From Cognatiyoonia sp965661665 (GTDB lineage Bacteria > Pseudomonadota > Alphaproteobacteria > Rhodobacterales > Rhodobacteraceae), in NCBI RefSeq assembly GCF_965661665.1, contig NZ_CBFIEO010000003.1, positions 102,593-166,592 on the forward strand: 64,000 bases of DNA. Direction: 5' to 3'. The position numbers and the translations under genes were made by a program. This document shows positions 7,585 through 16,211 of the stretch, piece after piece (position 1 is the stretch's first letter; the number at the start of each line of letters is the position of its first letter). The notes beneath the pieces are model-generated. The model was not told where the DNA came from. It searched no databases and was given only the letters and a program-made list of their open reading frames with translations.

Positions 7585-9912
7585 GTGCCATCATTCTCAA
7601 CAACACTTGAGCAGTCTATTCACGGTGCTTTGGCGCTTGCCAATGCGCGCAAGCATGAGCTTGCCACATTGGAGCATTTGCTGCTCGCGCTGATCGATGA
7701 ACCGGACGCGGCACGCGTGATGCAGGCGTGTTCCGTCGATCTGGACACGCTGCGCAAAGATTTGGAAGAGTTTATCGAGGATGACCTGTCGACGCTGGAA
7801 ACAGATGTTGAAGGGTCAGAAGCTGTGCCAACGGCGGCATTCCAGCGTGTGATCCAGCGGGCGGCAATCCATGTGCAATCATCTGGTCGGACCGAAGTGA
7901 CGGGTGCAAACGTTCTTGTTGCGATCTTTGCGGAACGTGAATCCAACGCGGCCTACTTTCTGCAAGAACAGGACATGACCCGCTACGACGCGGTGAACTT
8001 CATCGCGCATGGCGTGGCGAAAGACCCAGCTTATGGGGAATCCCGCCCTGTCCAAGGTTCGACAGACGAAAACACCGAAACCATCCAAGACGACAGCGTT
8101 GAGGAAAAGGAAAGCGCACTTGCGAAGTATTGCGTCGATCTGAACGCAAAGGCGAGTGAGGGCGATGTTGATCCACTGATCGGACGCGCCCATGAGGTTG
8201 AGCGCTGCATTCAAGTACTCTGCCGCCGTCGTAAGAACAATCCGCTGTTGGTAGGTGATCCGGGCGTGGGCAAGACAGCCATTGCAGAAGGCCTGGCTTT
8301 TAAGATCGTCAACGGTGAAACACCTGAGGTGTTGGCCGGCACCACAATCTATTCGCTAGATATGGGCGCATTGCTGGCCGGCACGCGTTACCGCGGTGAT
8401 TTTGAGGAACGCCTGAAGGCGGTGATGACGGAGATGGAAGATCACGACGATGCCGTGCTCTTCATCGATGAGATTCACACGGTGATCGGCGCTGGTGCCA
8501 CATCAGGCGGGGCAATGGATGCCTCCAACCTGCTGAAACCTGCGCTTCAGGGTGGCAAGCTTCGCTGCATGGGATCAACCACATATAAGGAATTCCGTCA
8601 GCACTTCGAAAAAGACCGCGCGTTGAGTCGTCGATTCCAGAAGATCGACGTCAATGAGCCGTCTGTAGAAGACGCGGTGAAAATCCTGCGTGGGTTGAAG
8701 CCTTATTTTGAGGAGCATCACTCCATCAAATATACCGCGGACGCGATCAAAACGGCGGTGGATCTTTCCGCGCGCTACATAAATGACCGCAAATTGCCCG
8801 ACAAAGCCATCGACGTGATTGATGAAGCTGGTGCAGCACAGCATCTAGTCGCTGAGTCCAAGCGTCGGAAGACCATCGGCACGAAAGAGATTGAGGCCGT
8901 TGTCGCCAAGATCGCCCGTATCCCACCGAAGAACGTCAGCAAAGACGATGCCGAGGTGCTGAAAGACCTTGAAGGGTCGTTGAAGCGCGTTGTCTTCGGT
9001 CAAGACGCGGCGATCGAGGCCCTATCTTCCGCGATTAAGCTCGCGCGCGCGGGTTTGCGGGAGCCTGAAAAGCCCATCGGCAACTACCTTTTCGCTGGCC
9101 CAACCGGTGTGGGTAAAACCGAAGTGGCCAAGCAATTGGCAGACACACTGGGTGTCGAGCTGATGCGCTTTGACATGTCGGAGTACATGGAAAAGCACGC
9201 GGTGTCGCGTTTGATCGGTGCGCCTCCCGGCTATGTCGGGTTTGACCAAGGCGGCATGTTGACCGATGGCGTGGATCAGAACCCGCATTGTGTTCTGCTT
9301 CTCGATGAGATCGAGAAGGCACACCCAGACGTCTACAATATCCTGTTGCAGGTAATGGACCACGGCAAACTGACCGACCACAATGGCCGAACGACAGATT
9401 TCCGCAATGTAATCTTGATCATGACATCGAACGCAGGTGCTGCTGAGCTGAACAAGAACGCTTTGGGCTTTGGCCGCGAAAGCCGCGAGGGTGAAGACAC
9501 CGCTGCGATTGAGCGCACCTTTACACCGGAATTCCGCAACCGTCTGGACGCGGTGATTTCCTTCGGGGCGCTGCCGAAAGAGGTGATCTTGCAAGTGGTT
9601 GAGAAGTTCGTGCTTCAGCTTGAGGCGCAGCTGATTGACCGCAATGTGCACATCGAACTCACCCCGAAAGCCGCCGAATGGCTGGCCGATAAAGGATATG
9701 ATGACAAAATGGGTGCGCGTCCACTTGGCCGCGTCATTCAGGAAAACATCAAGAAGCCGCTGGCGGAAGAGTTGCTCTTTGGCAAGCTCGTCAAAGGCGG
9801 GTTGGTCAAGGTCGGCGTCAAAGGCGGTGAGCTTGATCTGCAGATCGAGGAGCCCGAACAGGGCAAGATCGAAGGCACGGGGAAAAAACCCCCGCTTCTT
9901 CCAGCAGACTAA
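7585..9912 (+). CDS. clpA: ATP-dependent Clp protease ATP-binding subunit ClpA
   Basis: AAA+ unfoldase that feeds substrates to ClpP, 775 residues. An N-terminal Clp_N repeat domain (1-145) precedes AAA domain 1 with Walker A GDPGVGKTAIAEG near residue 223 and AAA domain 2 with GPTGVGKTEVAKQ near 504. The LGFG tripeptide loop after SNAGAAELNKN is the ClpP-docking IGL/F-type loop. Start is GTG at 7585 with GAAGGAG 7 bases upstream. The adaptor gene clpS is not adjacent. The 190-base leader contains CTTGAA at 7484-7489, but no convincing heat-shock -10 partner was found. Confidence 0.97.
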   Translation: MPSFSTTLEQSIHGALALANARKHELATLEHLLLALIDEPDAARVMQACSVDLDTLRKDLEEFIEDDLSTLETDVEGSEAVPTAAFQRVIQRAAIHVQSSGRTEVTGANVLVAIFAERESNAAYFLQEQDMTRYDAVNFIAHGVAKDPAYGESRPVQGSTDENTETIQDDSVEEKESALAKYCVDLNAKASEGDVDPLIGRAHEVERCIQVLCRRRKNNPLLVGDPGVGKTAIAEGLAFKIVNGETPEVLAGTTIYSLDMGALLAGTRYRGDFEERLKAVMTEMEDHDDAVLFIDEIHTVIGAGATSGGAMDASNLLKPALQGGKLRCMGSTTYKEFRQHFEKDRALSRRFQKIDVNEPSVEDAVKILRGLKPYFEEHHSIKYTADAIKTAVDLSARYINDRKLPDKAIDVIDEAGAAQHLVAESKRRKTIGTKEIEAVVAKIARIPPKNVSKDDAEVLKDLEGSLKRVVFGQDAAIEALSSAIKLARAGLREPEKPIGNYLFAGPTGVGKTEVAKQLADTLGVELMRFDMSEYMEKHAVSRLIGAPPGYVGFDQGGMLTDGVDQNPHCVLLLDEIEKAHPDVYNILLQVMDHGKLTDHNGRTTDFRNVILIMTSNAGAAELNKNALGFGRESREGEDTAAIERTFTPEFRNRLDAVISFGALPKEVILQVVEKFVLQLEAQLIDRNVHIELTPKAAEWLADKGYDDKMGARPLGRVIQENIKKPLAEELLFGKLVKGGLVKVGVKGGELDLQIEEPEQGKIEGTGKKPPLLPAD

Positions 9913-9919
9913 CGAATTA

Positions 9920-9946
9920 GGGCCGCAGCAGCGGCCCTTTTCATTT
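9920..9946 (+). terminator. Rho-independent terminator of clpA
   Basis: GGGCCGC (9920-9926) pairs with GCGGCCC (9931-9937) around a 4-base loop, followed by TTTTCATTT. It begins 8 bases after the clpA stop and reaches the 3' end of the convergent GFA gene. Confidence 0.85.
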
Positions 9947-10343
9947 AATCGGTCCGATATTCCTCATCGATCTTTTCCAGATCATCTGCAATCTCCAACC
10001 ACGGGTATTTCCGGTGATAGAACGCATGTAACTCAGGCCCCAAGTCTGCGGCCTGATCGAGCAGACCAAGTGAGATATAGATCATGCCTGGCAGATAGTC
10101 ATAGATGCCGGACAGAGGCGACCCACAGTTGCCACAAAAGCTGCGCGTCACGCCTATGTTAACGGTAACCGTCTTTTCATGACCGCCTGAAATCTCAACA
10201 TCCTCTACCGCAAATTCAACGAAGGCTGTGACAGGCGCGCCAGCAGAGCGGCGGCAATCGTCGCAGTGGCAATAGAGCGTTGTCCGTGGGGACTTCGCCG
10301 CGATCGTTGTCTTGCCGCAGTAGCAGTGCCCTGTGACCTTCAT
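9945..10343 (-). CDS. GFA (glutathione-dependent formaldehyde-activating) family protein
   Basis: A 132-residue protein with a Mss4-like zinc fold. Zinc-ligand cysteines: CYCGKTT near residue 7, CHCDDCRRS near 25 and CGNCGSPL near 75. The family includes Gfa, once thought to condense formaldehyde with glutathione; most members have no proven reaction. It ends convergently against clpA and is followed upstream on its strand by the OmpA-like gene, 4 bases away. A formaldehyde link to the methylamine genes elsewhere in the window is only speculative. Confidence 0.85.
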   Translation of the reverse strand: MKVTGHCYCGKTTIAAKSPRTTLYCHCDDCRRSAGAPVTAFVEFAVEDVEISGGHEKTVTVNIGVTRSFCGNCGSPLSGIYDYLPGMIYISLGLLDQAADLGPELHAFYHRKYPWLEIADDLEKIDEEYRTD

Positions 10344-10347
10344 GCGG

Positions 10348-12528
10348 CTACCTTTCTGTCAGCTTCAGTTCGATCCTGCGGTTCTGCGCGCGCGCTTCAT
10401 CCGTGTCGGCGGTGTTGATCGGTTGGAATTCCCCAAAGCCATTGGCGGCGAGCTTTGTCGGCGGGATGCCCAGATCGGAGGTCATGAACCGCACCACGGA
10501 CAACGCCCGCGCCTGAGACAGCTCCCAATTGTCGCGGTAGCGTCCGCTGCCGGAAAGCGGCGTGTCGTCGGTATGGCCATCTACGCGGATCACCCAATCA
10601 ATTCCTTCAGGGATTTCATCAGCAACGTCGCGCAGGATGTTGGCCACCTTCGCAATCTCGGATCGGCCAAGCGGTGAGAGTTCGGCACTCGCGGACTGGA
10701 ACAAAACCTCCGACGAGAACACGAAGCGGTCACCGACGATCTGGACGCCTTCCTGCCCTTCAAGGATAGTGCGCAGTTCACCAAAGAAATCAGACCGAAA
10801 GCGCTCCAAATCCTGTGCTTCTGCGGTCAACCGCTTTGCTTCCTCTTCGAACCTGATCCGCTCCGCTTCTTCTAATGCCGCGCGGCGGCGTTCTTCTGCG
10901 GCGACGCGGGCAAGGGCGGTGTTCAACTGTTCGCCCAACCGCTCAATCTGGACTTTCGCGTCTGAGTCCGCGTCCGCTGCTACGTTGAGCAGTTCTTGCA
11001 AAGTGCCGACCTGACTGCGCAACTCTGCGACCTGTGCGTTCAGTAGCGCTACTTCGCGGCGGCTTTCGGCGGACAATGCCTCCTCCGCGCTCAAGGCTTC
11101 GTTCGCTCGCGCGAGCAAGGCCGCTTGGCGATCGATATCGGCTTGAGTGGTATCCTGTTCGGCCAACAAGGCCGCAAGGCGCGATTTCAACTCATTGTTT
11201 TCCTGCGCGGCGGCGTCACCGCTGGTGGAGAGTGTCGCGATCCGCTCCTCCAAAGCCTCCCGCGCCAAGAGCGCCTCAGCCAGACGGTCTTGAAGGCTCG
11301 CTTGCTCTGTCTCTGCTGCCGCCGCTGCATCCGCTGCGGCTTGTTGGGCCAGCATGGCCTCGACCAATTTCGCCTGTAACTCCTGCTCCCGTGCGGCGGC
11401 TTCTTCTGCACTTATTTCCTGCGCCAAAAGGGCTGTCGCCAATTGCGCCGACAAATTTTCGTTCGCGAAGTTGCTGGTACTGGTCAGTTCGGTCGCCTCG
11501 TCCAACTCTGTTTGAAGCGCCGCGATCTCAGCCAGACGATCCTCCAACCGCTGCTCCAACTCCGCCATCGCATTGGCCGACCCTTCTTGAGCGGCCATCG
11601 CGACCAAAAGCTGCGCGGTGAGGGATTGTTCTTGTTCAGCAGCATCTGCAACGGCCGCTTCCGCCGCTTGTTGCGCCAGAAGTGCGGCGGCAAGGTTTTC
11701 GGTCAACTGGTCCCGCACATCCTCCGTCGCAGCGAGCAAGGTGAGCGTTTCTTCAGCCTCCTTACGCTTTTCTTCAAGCGCGAGTGTCATCGCAGTCAGT
11801 TCCGTATCCGCATTGGCCAAGCGTTCGCGCAACGCCTCTGCCGCTGCGGCTTGCGCCAGTTCCGCCGCTTCCAATGCGCTGATTTGCTCTGCATTGGCGA
11901 GGCGCTCTTGTTCCAGCTCAGAAATTCGCGTGGCGTCCGCATCGCCTTGAGCTTGCAAGTCTGCAATCATTGCTTCCAAAGCATCCGCTTGAGCGGCGGC
12001 GAGGCGCGCGGCTTCCGCGCCGGCGTCAATCTCATTGCGCGCTTGCGCTAGGGCAAGGTTGAGCGCTTCTTGGTCGGACAACAGGCGCGTTTGTTCTGCT
12101 TCAAGGGAGGCGATCGTGTCTTCTTGCACCGTTCGTTCTGCCAAAAGACCCGCGACCTGAGCCTCAAACCCAGTGATCTGGTTTTCGGCTGCGGTCAACG
12201 CAGTTTGTGCGGTGTCCAAATCCGTGGTGAGCTGCGCAATGAGAGCTTGTTGCGCGACTTCGCGGGCTTGCGCGTCGGAGAGCGAATTGATGAGCGTCGC
12301 GCTGCGGTCTTGTTCCAGCCCAAGCGCGTTGGAGAGGGAGGCGATTTCTTCCGCCAGTTCCTCCAACTGGCTTTCCTGCCCTGTGATCGTTTCGCGCAGC
12401 ACAAACTGGATCACCATGAAGATCGTAAGGACAAACATCAGGACCAGCAAAAGCCCTGTCATCGCATCGACGAACCCCGGCCAGATCGCGTTGTTGAACC
12501 TTTGCGAAGACCGCCGGGCGAGTGCCAT
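10348..12528 (-). CDS. long coiled-coil OmpA/MotB-like peptidoglycan-binding protein
   Basis: A 726-residue protein. One membrane helix near residues 18-42 carries an early aspartate (GFVDAMTGLLL), the arrangement seen in MotB/ExbD-type ion-driven stators. About 500 residues of Ala/Glu/Gln-rich coiled coil follow (roughly 50-580). The C-terminal OmpA domain (about 590-726) has DGHTDDTP, ELSQARALSVVRFM and NRRIELKL, with the Asp and Arg that bind diaminopimelate in peptidoglycan. It starts 3 bases after the ExbB-like gene stop, so the two are probably translated together as one inner-membrane complex. Function unknown. The pair resembles ZorAB in design, but no zorC/D/E genes are near. Confidence 0.8.
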   Translation of the reverse strand: MALARRSSQRFNNAIWPGFVDAMTGLLLVLMFVLTIFMVIQFVLRETITGQESQLEELAEEIASLSNALGLEQDRSATLINSLSDAQAREVAQQALIAQLTTDLDTAQTALTAAENQITGFEAQVAGLLAERTVQEDTIASLEAEQTRLLSDQEALNLALAQARNEIDAGAEAARLAAAQADALEAMIADLQAQGDADATRISELEQERLANAEQISALEAAELAQAAAAEALRERLANADTELTAMTLALEEKRKEAEETLTLLAATEDVRDQLTENLAAALLAQQAAEAAVADAAEQEQSLTAQLLVAMAAQEGSANAMAELEQRLEDRLAEIAALQTELDEATELTSTSNFANENLSAQLATALLAQEISAEEAAAREQELQAKLVEAMLAQQAAADAAAAAETEQASLQDRLAEALLAREALEERIATLSTSGDAAAQENNELKSRLAALLAEQDTTQADIDRQAALLARANEALSAEEALSAESRREVALLNAQVAELRSQVGTLQELLNVAADADSDAKVQIERLGEQLNTALARVAAEERRRAALEEAERIRFEEEAKRLTAEAQDLERFRSDFFGELRTILEGQEGVQIVGDRFVFSSEVLFQSASAELSPLGRSEIAKVANILRDVADEIPEGIDWVIRVDGHTDDTPLSGSGRYRDNWELSQARALSVVRFMTSDLGIPPTKLAANGFGEFQPINTADTDEARAQNRRIELKLTER

Positions 12529-12531
12529 AGC

Positions 12532-13692
12532 CTAGCTCCGCGCCTTGATCGCTTTGGTGATGACCGCAAGATCGCCGCGCAGGTCTGCGGTGGTCTGCTG
12601 ACGGCCAGCCGCGAGTTCCTCTAGGATGCGAAGCAGTTGCACGTCGATGGAGCGGAGGCGCATCCGGCTTTCCGCATCGATCCCGTCCATGCCACCCTCT
12701 TTCAGGCTGGCGACGAGCGCTTCCTGCCCTTCAGCCACGCGAGCCAGCAGATCAGCGTTTGGCCCGTCACCCGATGGCGTCTGGTTCTTAACCATCGCTT
12801 CCACCGCGTCGGTCAGCGCACCGATGCGGGTGTCAATCTCCGCGCTGCGGGCATCGGATTGAGCCATCGCGGATTGCATCGCTTCCATCTGTCCCGCCAA
12901 ATGATCGACAAAGCCAGCGAGCATGCTGTCACTTTCCCCCGCGCCACCATCCTCAGCTGCGAAACCAAGGCGGGTGATCGAGGACAGCCATTCTTCGAGC
13001 TCTTGATAAAACCGGTTCTGACCATGGCCGGTGAAGAGTTCGAGCAGACCCACCACGAGCGACCCAGCAAGACCCAAAAGGGATGAGGAGAACGCCGTGC
13101 CCATCCCACCAAGCTGGTTTTCCAACCCAACTTGGAGCCGAGCAAAAACATCCGCACCGCTTTGGCCTTCGTCCGGCGACAAGGACCTGATGGTTTCTAC
13201 CAAAGCCGGAACAGTCGTCGCTAGACCGTAGAACGTCCCCAAAAGGCCAAGAAAAATCAATGTGTTGCCAATGTATCTCGTTATTTCCCGCGCCTCATCA
13301 ATCCGCTGACCGACGGAGTCCAGAATGGACCGGCTGGAACTAGACGAGATTTGGCTGCGCGCCCCGCGCGACCGGAGTAGTGTCGCCAATGGTGCCAATA
13401 GCGGCGGCGCGACAATAAAGCTGGCGCCAACACGTTCGCCTGCAAATGCTTCGATCCAACGCACACAGCGCATCAACTGATAGACCTGAGCAAAGGTCGA
13501 TAAGACACCGATCACAAAGACAAAAACGATCAGACCGTTAAGCAGCGGATTGGACTGATAAATCTGGATCATCTGATCGCGGCCGACATACAGAATGCCG
13601 CCGACGAGCCCCAACACAATCAGCATCGATACGATCTGATTGACCGGTTGTGCGAAGTGTGGCTCGGCCTCGGGTTCCCTTAGATCGCTCAA
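12532..13692 (-). CDS. MotA/TolQ/ExbB proton-channel family protein
   Basis: A 386-residue inner-membrane protein. Membrane segments lie near residues 20-37 and 48-70, and a second pair near 140-165 (NTLIFLGLLGTFYGLATT) and 195-220 (GTAFSSSLLGLAGSLVVG), the two conserved helices of the MotA/TolQ/ExbB channel. The last 130 residues are a predicted cytoplasmic coiled-coil tail with SMRLRSIDVQLLRILEELAAG. It is co-transcribed with the OmpA-like gene downstream. Together they would form an ion-driven machine anchored in peptidoglycan; what it drives is not known. Confidence 0.8.
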   Translation of the reverse strand: MSDLREPEAEPHFAQPVNQIVSMLIVLGLVGGILYVGRDQMIQIYQSNPLLNGLIVFVFVIGVLSTFAQVYQLMRCVRWIEAFAGERVGASFIVAPPLLAPLATLLRSRGARSQISSSSSRSILDSVGQRIDEAREITRYIGNTLIFLGLLGTFYGLATTVPALVETIRSLSPDEGQSGADVFARLQVGLENQLGGMGTAFSSSLLGLAGSLVVGLLELFTGHGQNRFYQELEEWLSSITRLGFAAEDGGAGESDSMLAGFVDHLAGQMEAMQSAMAQSDARSAEIDTRIGALTDAVEAMVKNQTPSGDGPNADLLARVAEGQEALVASLKEGGMDGIDAESRMRLRSIDVQLLRILEELAAGRQQTTADLRGDLAVITKAIKARS

Positions 13693-13757
13693 CGCGCAGG
13701 TTCCTCAGTTAGTCTCTTTTGCCAGACCCTAGCTTTTGTTGGGCAAAACAGGAATAC

Positions 13758-14294
13758 CTAATCCGTTTTGGCCGCCAGCGCCTGCACCCTGTCAAAAAGC
13801 CACTCGAGATCAGGGTCATGGATGCCGAGCGTGCGCATTTTTGCAACCGTGTTGAAAAGATAGTCGCGATTGGGGCCCCGCACGCCGGTGGCGCTGATGA
13901 TCCGCTTGGCCTGCTCTTTCAAGGCATGGCCGCAATACTGGCGGTTGTCGCGGTTGATGACGTAGGTGACTGCTTTGAGCGCATCGCCGCCTTCGTCGAC
14001 CACATCGACCATCGCTTCGAGGTATGCATCGGAAATGAGTTCACGCTTGCGCAGGGCATCGAGGACCGGCGTCTCCTCCTTCGGCTTCACGCGGAACGCG
14101 ACGCCGTCACAGACTGCGCCCTCATCTTCGTCCAGCGCCAAAACGAGGCCAGGCTGTTCTGCCGTCCCTCGGTAATGGATCGACAACATGCAAAAGCTGC
14201 GATGATAGCCCTGCAATTGCGCTTTGCGCGTCTCCGCTGGTTCAAATCCGGGGTCCCACAACAACGACCCATATCCAAAAACCCAAAGTGTCAT
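13758..14294 (-). CDS. chaC: glutathione-specific gamma-glutamylcyclotransferase (ChaC-like)
   Basis: ChaC-family enzymes cleave glutathione to 5-oxoproline and Cys-Gly in the cytosol. The substrate loop WVFGYGSLLWDPGF at residues 3-16 matches the family YGSLxW signature, and the block around KPKEETPVLDALRKRE contains the probable catalytic glutamate. Length 178 residues. The frame is open to 14330, but the ATG at 14294 has an AAAGGG ribosome binding site and gives the standard start. It is divergent from the DUF2125 gene. Confidence 0.88.
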   Translation of the reverse strand: MTLWVFGYGSLLWDPGFEPAETRKAQLQGYHRSFCMLSIHYRGTAEQPGLVLALDEDEGAVCDGVAFRVKPKEETPVLDALRKRELISDAYLEAMVDVVDEGGDALKAVTYVINRDNRQYCGHALKEQAKRIISATGVRGPNRDYLFNTVAKMRTLGIHDPDLEWLFDRVQALAAKTD

Positions 14295-14354
14295 CGCTGG
14301 CCCTTTCATTGCACGTTCTATATCGGTCAATGAACAGGCTCAAAAGAGGACAAA

Positions 14355-15347
14355 ATGCGGTTTCTGGCCATTCTCGTGATTTCAGCGGGGCTTCTTTATA
14401 GCGGGTATTGGTTTGTTGGGGCCTCAGCGGTGGAGTCTGGGGCCGAAGCGGCCATTGAAGACTTACAGGCCGACAATTGGCTCATCGATATCGCTGATGT
14501 GAAAACGCGCGGGTTTCCGTCACGATTTGACACCACGCTGACCGATGTGAACGTGACCACGCCTGACGGTGCGCTGACCTACCGCGCGCGATTCTTGCAG
14601 GCACTGGCGTTAAGCTATGCGCCCCATAAGGTGATCTTGGCCTTTGCGAATGAACAGACCGTCGAGGTCGCAGGGCAAAGCCTTGGCATCACGAGCGATG
14701 AGCTCAAGGCGAGCGCGGCTGTCCAAGCCAGCACAACCGCAGCGCTGGACGATATCACGATTGAGAGCGGACCGATAACGGTGGTCTCGGATGTTGGCTG
14801 GGACACCGCAATTTCGTCCGCACTTGCGGCGTTGCGCCACGTGAACGGGACCGATCAAACCTATGATCTTTTTGGTGATTTCAAAGACATCGCCTTGCCG
14901 CGCGCCATTGCCGAAGCGATTGGCGATGTGACACCGTTGCCCGGTACGCTTCAATCCGTGCGCGTGGACGTGCGGGCAACGATGACCGCGCCGCTTGATC
15001 GGTATGCATTTGCGCAGGAAGATGCGGCGCCGGTCCTTCCGACATTTCTCTTGATCCGAAGCATTGAAGCGAAATGGGGCGCGTCGCGCCTGGCGGCTGA
15101 AGGTCAGATGACCTTTGACAGCTTAGGATCGGCTGTGGGGGAGTTGAATGTCACGCTTATTGAGTGGGACAGCGTGATTGATGCGTTGGTGCTCGTCGGA
15201 GTAGTTGATCCAGACCTCTCCGACACCGTGCACAGCGTCTTGTCGTCGATGGCGCAAGGGGAGAAGACCCTGACGATCCCCGTGACTTTCCGCAACGGGC
15301 AGAGCTTTGTCGGCTTGATCCCAATCGGCCCCGCCCCGCAGCTCTAG
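14355..15347 (+). CDS. DUF2125 domain protein, exported or membrane-anchored
   Basis: A 330-residue protein with an N-terminal hydrophobic segment (residues 3-20, LAILVISAGLLYSGYWF) that is either a signal peptide or an anchor. The family pattern is visible in DVKTRGFPSRFDTTLTDV and TPDGALTYRARFLQALALSY, both typical of DUF2125 proteins of alphaproteobacteria. They are likely periplasmic beta-rich proteins of unknown function. Its stop codon overlaps the stop of the convergent ycjF remnant. Confidence 0.85.
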   Translation: MRFLAILVISAGLLYSGYWFVGASAVESGAEAAIEDLQADNWLIDIADVKTRGFPSRFDTTLTDVNVTTPDGALTYRARFLQALALSYAPHKVILAFANEQTVEVAGQSLGITSDELKASAAVQASTTAALDDITIESGPITVVSDVGWDTAISSALAALRHVNGTDQTYDLFGDFKDIALPRAIAEAIGDVTPLPGTLQSVRVDVRATMTAPLDRYAFAQEDAAPVLPTFLLIRSIEAKWGASRLAAEGQMTFDSLGSAVGELNVTLIEWDSVIDALVLVGVVDPDLSDTVHSVLSSMAQGEKTLTIPVTFRNGQSFVGLIPIGPAPQL

Positions 15348-15592
15348 CCCTTTTGGAACAGCCCAACCAACGCCCGCCGAACCAGTGAGGTGACGGACGG
15401 TCGGCTTTCGTTCTGGAACGGCAGCGGGCGGCACACCTCCATCGCGGCAACGCCCACGAGGGCAGTAAGAGCGCCGTTGATGACCCCCTCCCCAAACCGT
15501 CAGGAGAGTTTGCTAACAACGCCACCACCAGCAACAGAGCCAATCAGATCATCGCCAACCGCAACCGCGTCCACGGCCTCAAGCGCTTTAAG
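15344..15592 (-). pseudogene. ycjF-like (DUF697) C-terminal remnant
   Basis: On the minus strand an 83-codon stretch reads as the C-terminus of a YcjF/DUF697 membrane protein: GDDLIGSVAGGGVVSKLS, an in-frame TGA, then RFGEGVINGALTALVGVAAM, EVCRPLPF and RRALVGLFQKG before TAG. The N-terminal half and membrane domain are absent, and it joins directly to the ruined ycjX. Intact homologues have no stop at this point, so this is a decayed gene. Confidence 0.8.
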
Positions 15593-16110
15593 TTAGGTCG
15601 CACCAGAGGGGCGTTGTTCTGCCTTCTCCAGCGCCTTTGCCGACTAATCCGCGATTGTCTGATCGAGCAAACCAAGGTCCAATAGCCATTCGCCCGGATA
15701 ATCAACGATATCGAGGTGGATCGTGTGCTGCCCTGTCAAACCTGACAAAAGGCCGTTTGGTTGTACTTTCATCGACAAATGCAGCTCAGAAATATGTCGT
15801 GTCCCGTCCGGCCAACTCGGGGATTGCGCGGTCAGTTGCCCCAGATGCGCCTCATAATCAAAACGCGGCAAAGTGTCGTCGGGCTGCGGTTGCAGATACG
15901 CGGCTTGGATCTGCCCCGCTTTGCGCAATTGCGGCAGCCGCCCACGGTTCATCATTTTGGCCACAAGGGAGGTGATAAAAACCGGTTTCCCCGCGCGGCT
16001 GAGGCCCGTGACCCAAGCGGGATCACAGGTTCGGAAAAGGGCGCGGTCAGCGCGTCGGTCACACCATCCACGGTCCGAAGCACCTGAGCGGCTATCGTCG
16101 AGATCACCAA
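15593..16110 (-). pseudogene. ycjX-like (DUF463) GTPase remnant, multiply inactivated
   Basis: YcjX proteins are about 470-residue P-loop NTPases. Here a probable TTG start at 16110, with AAAGGG 8 bases upstream, opens VISTIAAQVLRTVDGVTDAL and runs to PVIPLG. A missing base near 16010-16016 then shifts the frame into VTGLSRAGKPVFITSLVAK. The Walker A threonine (GKT) is replaced by proline. The frame continues through QAAYLQPQPDDTLPRFDYE to DYPGEWLLDLGLLDQTIAD and meets TAG at 15644-15646 where intact genes have tryptophan. Sixteen further codons reach another stop next to the ycjF remnant; about 300 residues of ycjX are deleted. Confidence 0.85.
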
Positions 16111-16211
16111 GAAACTTACCCTTTTCAAACGTCCGCCGACTCAAGATAGGTGGCCGGACCGCGTTTGCGTAGGGATTGATTTTGACCGCCCTGCCCCCTA
16201 AAGCCGCATCC

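Noticed and set aside
11034..12624. Several plus-strand frames of 110-202 codons opposite the coiled-coil protein
   Set aside because: The Ala/Glu-rich coiled coil gives open antisense frames; their translations are low-complexity Ser/Arg-rich with no family.
10348..13692. Zorya anti-phage system
   Set aside because: The two genes resemble ZorA and ZorB in architecture, but neither ZorC, ZorD nor ZorE is nearby; the flanks are GFA and ChaC genes.
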